This document shows, one piece after another, positions 57,739 to 64,000 of a stretch of DNA of 64,000 nucleotides; the stretch's first letter is position 1; every line of letters starts with the position of its first letter. Both the position numbers and the translations under genes were made by a program. Source of the DNA: Agrypnia vestita (Eukaryota > Arthropoda > Insecta > Trichoptera > Phryganeidae); contig JADDOH010002581.1 in NCBI GenBank assembly GCA_016648135.1, positions 1 through 64,000 of the forward strand, written 5' to 3'. The notes under the pieces were generated by a model. It made no database searches and had not been told where the DNA came from. It saw only the letters and a list, made by a program, of their open reading frames with translations.

Positions 57739-57977
57739 CTGCAAAAGCCGGGAGATTAATTTGCCTTAAAAAGCGCTGTCTGCTCTCGGGGAATCAGACA
57801 CAGACACAGAAGCTCGCAAGAAGACCCCCACAGAGAGTCCGCATGGTCTCCAGCCGACAAAGCGTTCGCCCCCTCGTCAAGGCAAAATACAACCAAATCC
57901 AAATATTTTTTACTATATTGTAGCGTTCAATTATCATGGTTTCAATAATTCGTCATAATCGTAGAACAACGACGCAT
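57739..57977. other. Intron upstream of the 105-codon exon
   Basis: It starts with the CAG acceptor at 57739-57741. The acceptor tract is only mildly pyrimidine-rich. No exon was seen. Confidence 0.5.
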
Positions 57978-58450
57978 GTAGGAAATGCACTCCCGATCCC
58001 ACGAGATCTTGTAGCATTTTACGAGATCAATCAGAGACGAGATTATCGGGATTGATCAGCATTTTTTAAGTATAAGTCTATAGAACCTTTAGTAAGTACT
58101 TAAAACTTATGTTCGTGTCACATTCAAATAAAGAAAATAGCTTTGAATAATATTTTTTTTATTTTAGCAACCTAACATAGTAATAAAAACTACTACTAGA
58201 TAGTAATTTTTACTCTACTACTGACTGATTGATGCTTGGAAAAACGCCTACAAAAACTTTAATGCAATGATTGATAATGAACATTTTATTAAAATTGCTG
58301 ACATAAAAATGCAAAGCATTGTCGTAAATTGCTATTCAGCTCTATAAACAAACAAAAAAACACAAAGGTATTCGGGATCCCGCGGGGTTATAAATTCTAA
58401 TTTCGAGGGATCCCGAAAGGGCAATCCCGACACGCAATTGCATTCCCTAG
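57978..58450. mobile_element. Probable hAT-type MITE with TCCCGGGAT-like words, decayed
   Basis: The left end GTAGGAAATGCACTCCCGAT and the right end, read inversely, CTAGGGAATGCAATTGCGTG, are loose inverted repeats. The inside has several cgggat/atcccg palindromic words. The word gttctacgat flanks it in inverted copies (57963 region and 58630, 58765). The superfamily is a guess. Confidence 0.4.
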
Positions 58451-60188
58451 ACGGATGTGATTTTTCTCATGTTTGCGGTAAAGCAGTTGAAGTTTTATTT
58501 ACATTAAGACACTCTATGTCCATAGCTCGATAACTACCAAACAATTTTCTTTGAAACTTGGGTTAGTTATTTAAAATGGATACCTTTTAAACCCCAAATA
58601 TAGTCAGCGCAGTACAACGACTTTTTGACTCATGCTTGTTCTACGATCGCAAATCAGAACCGTCGTTACACCAACCTCTTATTCTTTTTAAACACCATTA
58701 GATGGCTTCTTTTTTTTCACTTTTTAACGATCCAAAAAAGTCAATTGCAAGTTGCACATCCGTCGTTGTTCTACGATCGTGACGAATTATCTCGAAATTC
58801 GTTATTATATCGATAATTATTTTAATTGACACCAAACTAAACCTTTTATTACACACACGTACAATTATTTCATCACTGCCTAGTTTCAAAAAGAAAAAAC
58901 ACTCTCATTATCAGGTGTAATTAGTAAAAATGTTCTAGGCTAGTCTACGTTGTACACGCGACCTTTCTCAAATATCATCTAAAAGGTCGTTTACACATGG
59001 CAGAATGGCTCAGAAAACTCTTACTAAAAGTACCTATTGATGAGAAGGACTTATCCTGCCCAAACTATAGGAATGGCAGAACATATGTGTAGTATAGAAG
59101 TTAGTTTAGTGTATATTAAAGTAATCATATTAGTTACGCCACAAAGTTACTGACATTAATAATATCACTTTGATGAAGAGATACTAAATTTAAAATATTT
59201 AGATTTAGTTTAATTCTTCCCCAACAAAAGAGCGAGCGCGTTGAAGTCTTACTACAAAGAAAATTGCTTCAAATTTTAAAAATAAATGGTAACTGTTATT
59301 CTTTATCGTTTCCCTTACTAGAAAATAGAAAATCCTTAGCTGAGAATAAACAGTATGTATTTAGAACATAAATAAAATTATTTATGTAATTTATATCTGA
59401 ATTTATTAATATTTGAAAGCTTCTTTGTATGTTTTTAATTAACTTCAGAAGAATCTTCTGGACCTCGAAGATGACTTCGTGTTTGCTTCTGTTCTTGAAT
59501 GATATTATGGATGAAGGATTGTTGAGGGTAGGGTTGAGGGTAGAGGATAAGCGGAGAGAGACGCGCGATATACAAGCCACCATATTTACTAAAATAATGC
59601 ACCCTTACAGAGCAATCAGGGAATCATAATAAAGGTACATTAGTTTAAATTTATAAAAATATATCGCAATAATTAAATGCAAAGTGGCAAATTAAATCAA
59701 ATATCGCGCAATTATTAAACAATCGCAAAACATTTTATACAATTCGCATTTATTAACTGAAAATAAAATAATAATACAATAAAAATATTTATATATATGT
59801 GTGTATACAAAATTATAATTATTCAATTAACAAACATATATAAATGAAGGTGAAGTGTGATATTTATATAATATAAAACAATGTAATATGATTAAAATAC
59901 TCGAATAAGTTACTAAAACTAACACACACCAACATAATAAATCAACTGATGCCAATTTTTAAACCTTTTTATTATTTTAATTAATTAATTAATTCCTTTT
60001 ATTTTTTTCTAATTCTATATTTGTATTATACTGTGAACATCATAATACAAATTGTCGAAAAGATTTTAGCATGATCAGGTATATAAACGTTCATCACAGT
60101 TGCAGATGCTATGGAAAAGAAAAAGTCCTGATAACGACGGAAAGAGCAAAGAAATGTTCCTTGAGAAAAAGAAGGAGGAGAAACGAAG
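58451..60188. other. Intronic sequence, nothing firmly recognised
   Basis: A faint copy of the 6636-6735 repeat may lie at 58980-59030 (acatggcagaatggctcaga). No exon was recognised, so the first Iroquois exon is not here as far as I can see. Confidence 0.4.
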
Positions 60189-60373
60189 ATATACGTCTTT
60201 TCATTTAAAAAAGACTATCGAATTAGTGTGTGTAAGCCATGCTTACGATTCGTATTGTTTCGTTGTGTTGGTGTTTACGGGTACAATTATCTAACACAAC
60301 GAAACAATGTGTCTCGTACGCACGGCAAATGAATACTAATTCGATTGTCTTTCTTAAATGGAAAGAGGTATAT
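60189..60373. repeat. Foldback repeat with arms of about 80 bp
   Basis: The arms 60189-60272 and 60294-60373 are inverted copies with scattered differences (ATATACGTCTTTTCATTTAA against ATATACCTCTTTCCATTTAA; then ATTGTTTCGTTGTGTT identical). The spacer is about 22 bp. It is a foldback MITE or an inverted duplication. The 64-codon frame crossing it is noise. Confidence 0.8.
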
Positions 60374-60884
60374 GCAGCATTCTTCTACAAATAAAAATCC
60401 TGAATTCATGAAAAACATTTTATTCTACGTGAAAACTTTCTTGGCCCGAATGATGTTAAAATATTGTTTTATTTCTATGAATTAGAGTAGATGTTATAGA
60501 TAATAAATCTTTTTTTTATCCAAAATAATACAGTCGAATTTATGAGCTACGAAAAATTTATGCTCTTTCCTGCTACTTTATCCATGGTACCATAGGCGTC
60601 AGTTCTTAGTGAGAAACGTCCGTCTCACATTTTCAGTAGAAAACGATTTAATATTTAAACAATATTTATGTTCCGAGAACACAATGACTAGATTTGTCGA
60701 CTACGGGATTACTATTTAATTAATTTGAATTATAGAAGTCTCACAGAGACGAAGCTATTTATATGAGAAATATGTAAGGAAGAGGAAGGAAAGCAGATTA
60801 GTATAATACTTTAATACTATACTTGTTTTCTTGTTTTTTTTCTTTTTTTTCTTCTCTTTTAATACTGATACTTGTTTTCTCCTC
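60374..60884. other. AT-rich intronic sequence, nothing recognised
   Basis: No exon or repeat family was recognised. Pyrimidine-rich runs lie at 60825-60880. Confidence 0.4.
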
Positions 60885-60938
60885 TATTTTATATATATTA
60901 TATATATTATATATATATATACTTTTTTTTTTTTTTTA
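60885..60938. repeat. TA-rich microsatellite plus 15-base T run
   Basis: ATATATTATATATTATATAT followed by TATATATA and, at 60924-60938, a T run that is the poly-A tail of the SINE on the opposite strand. Confidence 0.85.
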
Positions 60939-61105
60939 AATAGAGATGCGAACACGGAATTCGTGTCACATCAATATTCTTACTATTTTCAAATTAAGCT
61001 AAACGCTTGTGCTATGAAAATAGGACTAACTTGCTTGTCTGGAGTGAGATTCGAACCTGCGACCTTTGGATCACGAGGCGAGAGTCCTAACCACAAGACC
61101 AACAA
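60924..61105 (-). mobile_element. tRNA-derived SINE with poly-A tail
   Basis: On the minus strand: TTGGTCTTGTGGTTAGGACT (A-box region), CTCGCCTCGTGATCCAAAGG, GGTTCGAATCTCACTCC (B box GGTTCGAATC), then about 105 unique bases and an A run. The head is tRNA-like but lacks a clean acceptor stem, and the A tail marks retroposition. Length is about 180 bp. I read it as a full-length SINE and not as a tRNA gene. Confidence 0.72.
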
Positions 61106-61184
61106 CCTACTCGAATATAAATTATATATATCGAAATATTTACTTATTTCTCTTTTAATATTTATTCTACTTTTATATGGAATC

Positions 61185-61252
61185 TGTGGGATTGCACAAA
61201 CCTCCCCACATTCTGGAATAAAGTTTTATTTATTTATTTAATAAATATAGAG
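61185..61252 (+). mobile_element. Retroelement 3' tail with TTTA repeats
   Basis: Cacattctggaataaagttt is followed by TTATTTATTTATTTA, a polyadenylation-type signal and simple tail as in many insect LINEs. There is no coding part. Confidence 0.45.
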
Positions 61253-61529
61253 GTATCTATGTATACTGATTCATGAGAAAGGACAACAAATGTCTCTGGC
61301 ACTGTCCAATCAAATATACGGAACGTACCCGGAATTGGAACACAAGTAGAACTTTGAAAAATTTGATAATGTGTGGATATTTTTACGATGGAATTGGTGA
61401 ATATTGCATTGTGTATAGTGATCACTCAAGCCAGCTCATACACGTTGCAAGAGTCTTCCATACACTCAGTAAGACTTCTACAATTCATCTCGATATTTGT
61501 TTAAATAAACGTTAATTTATATTTTCTCT

Positions 61530-61563
61530 AAAAAAGGTCATACCTACTGGGTATGACCTTTTT
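61530..61563. repeat. Perfect short hairpin
   Basis: AAAAAAGGTCATACC, spacer TACT, GGTATGACCTTTTTT: 15 pairs. Possibly a remnant of a small palindromic element; nothing supports a terminator role in a eukaryote. Confidence 0.7.
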
Positions 61564-62534
61564 TCCACCAGGGGTAAAATATACCGGTTCCGTGGGCTGA
61601 GCACGCCGCATCTATTTACATTTATTCAACCCCTTTTCAATTACTCGGTCGTCTCTTTGTGCAGTAGGTACAGAATACATAGGTATTATGATAAAATCTC
61701 GCCGCTCCAAGAAGCGCACGTAATGCGTCTAACCCCCCGTGCACGCCTCCGTGCGAGAAGAGGCGTGTTCAAATATAATATTAAAATTACATTTAAAATG
61801 CATTAAGGATGCGTAATAATCTGTGCTGGGCGGACCGCGCATAGGCGACCGAGAGCGCACGCCCGCTCCGCGGACCGAATATTCGAAACTCGAATATATT
61901 CGCCTGTTTTAAAAGTATTCGTGGGTTATGTAATGAAGTCGGACATCAAAGACGCTATAAATTGTCGGACATCTTTTGCATTTGCCTTTTTTTTAAGTCA
62001 TGCTTATCTTTATAGTTTTATTACAATAAGCACTTACGGTGGAGTCAACGATGGAGTCGGCTTTTTCATAAATACTTGAGCCGACAAACAAGAAGTTATA
62101 TACAAAATAATTTTAAAAAAACTTGCACGCGGGGTGTGAGATATGAAGTAATATAAACATGTCTAAAATTTTGTCAGTTATTGAGAGGATACTGACTCGT
62201 CTGTATCTATTTTTTTATTGTTTTTATATATGTATATTTCTGAATTCAACATTATTTTTCAATATTTTTTTTTTTCAATATATCCATTCTTAAAAATTTT
62301 CCGAATATATTCGAATTCGAATATATTATCATTAACTATTCGATATTCGAATAGTTGGCATCACGAATATTTGGAGGCTCTAGTCGTGATGCTGCGCGAA
62401 CCTCCGCGGTGAAATCAGCCATGGTCGGACAAAGAGGCTAACGACATTCGGCGCCGGCTGCCTCTCAAACGGAGTACGTACGCAGGACGCCGAGAGACTC
62501 AAATGAAGCGATCTTTACAAACCCGGCTCCATTT
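61564..62534. other. Intronic sequence with palindromic ATTCGAATA words
   Basis: GAATATTCGAAACTCGAATA (61877) and CGAATATATTCGAATTCGAA (62302) are related palindromic stretches. CpG-richer patches lie at 61710-61880 and 62380-62520. No exon was recognised. Confidence 0.4.
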
Positions 62535-62965
62535 ATGGCTGTTCTCCATTCGAGGGCGATACCGACTCCAAAGCTCACCGACGCGGGCAATTTGAAACCA
62601 ATTACCATTTCATTAAGATATTATACTATCCCAGACGACTTAAATAGTAGACGCCAAACTCTGAGGTCAGCCAGTACTTCAGCTGCAGGAAGGGTTGTGG
62701 AACCGACCATCCACAACCAGAAGACTAAGTTTAGTGAACGGGCATTTGCGGTGGCAGGCCCAAAGGCGTGAAACTCTCTTCCCTCCGTAATACGGAACAG
62801 TGCATCAGAATCAGTTTTTAAAAAAAGACTTAAAACGCACCTTTTTGTAAAATCCTTTCCATCAAATTAAATACTAGAGTAGGACTAAACGATGTTTGAG
62901 ATGATTTCTTTACGAAAAAGGCGCTATAGAAATTATCCATTTTTATAATTATTATTATTATAGTT
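62535..62965 (+). mobile_element. LINE C-terminal end with (ATT)n tail
   Basis: The frame reads RSASTSAAGRVVEPTIHNQK, TKFSERAFAVAGPKA, then TGA at 62769-62771 where TGG (Trp) is expected, and continues in frame with NSLPSVIRNSASESVFKKRL, KTHLFVKSFPSN to a stop near 62868. The AF..AGPK.WNSLP..IR and FKK.LKTHLF blocks are the classic C-terminal end of CR1/L2-like LINEs. The 3' UTR ends ggcgctatagaaattatcca and TTATTATTATTATTA. It is 5'-truncated. Confidence 0.8.
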
Positions 62966-64000
62966 ATCTAGATTTTCACGTTATGACGTAACGCGACGGA
63001 CGTTGTGAATCGAAACATTTTATTTTTCGGGTTTTGTGTCAATTTTTTTCATTTTACCGTTAATTTATTTGATTAAGCTTTATCAGTACATATGTGAACA
63101 CATGTCTTTGTTCATACTGATATTCACTTTATAATTGTCTTTACTAAATTTGGGATATATTTAGCAAAAACATGTTTTTTGTTGTAAGCATTCTGTCACA
63201 GAGTATAAAATTATATATAAAGGGATGAATAGATGAGAGGGGAATGCATCAGAGCAGAAGTTTGTCCCTCTTGCGTGTTTTTAAGGCACATTTTACATAT
63301 GCCTTATTCTTGCATAATCAAATCCCCTAGCAAACATAAAAACAACAATATAAAATTATTTTAAAAGATACTGTTTTATAAATTTTATGTGTGTGTAGGT
63401 ATTTATATGTATGTATACATTTGAAAATGATCATGCATATATGTATTTATACGTACACTGTTATCTAAATATGTATAATATTTTCATTTTATTGTAATAG
63501 GTGTAAACCTTAGAAATAAATAAATAAAAAAAAGCTAGCTCAATTGCGGTAGCGACCGGATCGCGTTACCATCTCTAGAGAACTGATTCATATATTATAC
63601 ATGTGAACAAGACATCGACCTAAAAAGAAAAATTACGTCATTCATTAATTCAAATTACAATTTTAGCTATTTATGATGTTTTATTTGTGATGCTTACGAT
63701 TTTTTAAAACAAATTACCGAAAGTATAATAGTTAATGGATAGATTTTTTTATAACAGTCATTAATTTATTTTATTTTCCTACAGCAGAAAAACGCTGGCT
63801 CCGTGATATTTAAGCAGCTCATACAGTCTGAAATTTTCTTTTCGTCTTCAAATTTTCATTTACTTAAAAAGATGAATATTTTTTTCTTTCTTACATATAT
63901 CATCTTCTTCATTATGTGTTTCTTCATTTGGTATTCTCCTGCACTTTTGCACTTTGCACAACACAACAATTTTGAATTTAATACGCATTAAAGGAAAGAA
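62966..64000. other. AT-rich intronic sequence, nothing recognised
   Basis: No exon, RNA gene or repeat family was recognised up to the window end. Confidence 0.4.

Noticed and set aside
61030..61105. tRNA gene on the minus strand
   Set aside because: A poly-A tail and 105 bases of SINE body follow, and the acceptor stem does not close.
61530..61563. Rho-independent terminator
   Set aside because: The hairpin plus T run looks like one, but this is nuclear insect-like DNA where that mechanism does not apply.
1..64000. First coding exon or homeobox exon of the Iroquois gene within the window
   Set aside because: I read both strands for the homeodomain WFANARRR-type block and for a GC-rich start exon to the right of 57738, and found neither.

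Overview
The window is AT-rich animal DNA that looks like an insect, most likely a moth or butterfly. That placement is an inference. It rests on the Iroquois protein type, several RTE-type LINE tails, a Helitron-like repeat of the kind common in Lepidoptera, and many short TAGGTA-type motifs. There is no bacterial-style gene packing and almost every open frame is noise.

The only host gene I can support is an Iroquois-class homeobox gene of the araucan/caupolican type, on the minus strand. Two internal coding exons are visible: 57424-57738 and 36548-36657. Their splice sites and phases join cleanly across an intron of about 20.8 kb. The first exon lies to the right of the exons seen here and was not found. 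The homeobox exon must lie to the left, outside the window. All of positions 1-36547 is therefore probably intron (or intron plus flank) of this gene, and 57739-64000 is upstream intron.

The introns are full of mobile-element relics. They include a nearly complete mariner (44630-45908, one stop codon), a hAT relic with its 8-bp target duplication (11525-12158), and a pogo/Tigger relic (22702-23629) with a LINE tail nested in it. There are many 5'-truncated LINE tails, a Helitron-like element (35690-36158), two tRNA-like SINE pieces, and several short inverted-repeat families. One short repeat family with an ACTCCCTTT terminal motif has six copies; the last ends 12 bp from the Iroquois 5' splice site.

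The most interesting signal is a set of hammerhead-ribozyme motifs. At least three sequence families carry the core CUGANGA, a stem II hairpin, GAAA, a self-complementary stem III and UH, with stems that change together between families. Some copies are arranged as long inverted repeats (6242-6470, 55570-55822, 25261-25510). In one locus (41464-41890) a 134-bp tandem array has its unit boundaries exactly at the predicted ribozyme cleavage position. This fits known biology of Penelope-like retroelements and retrozymes. Five of the better-preserved copies lie on the strand transcribed with the Iroquois gene.
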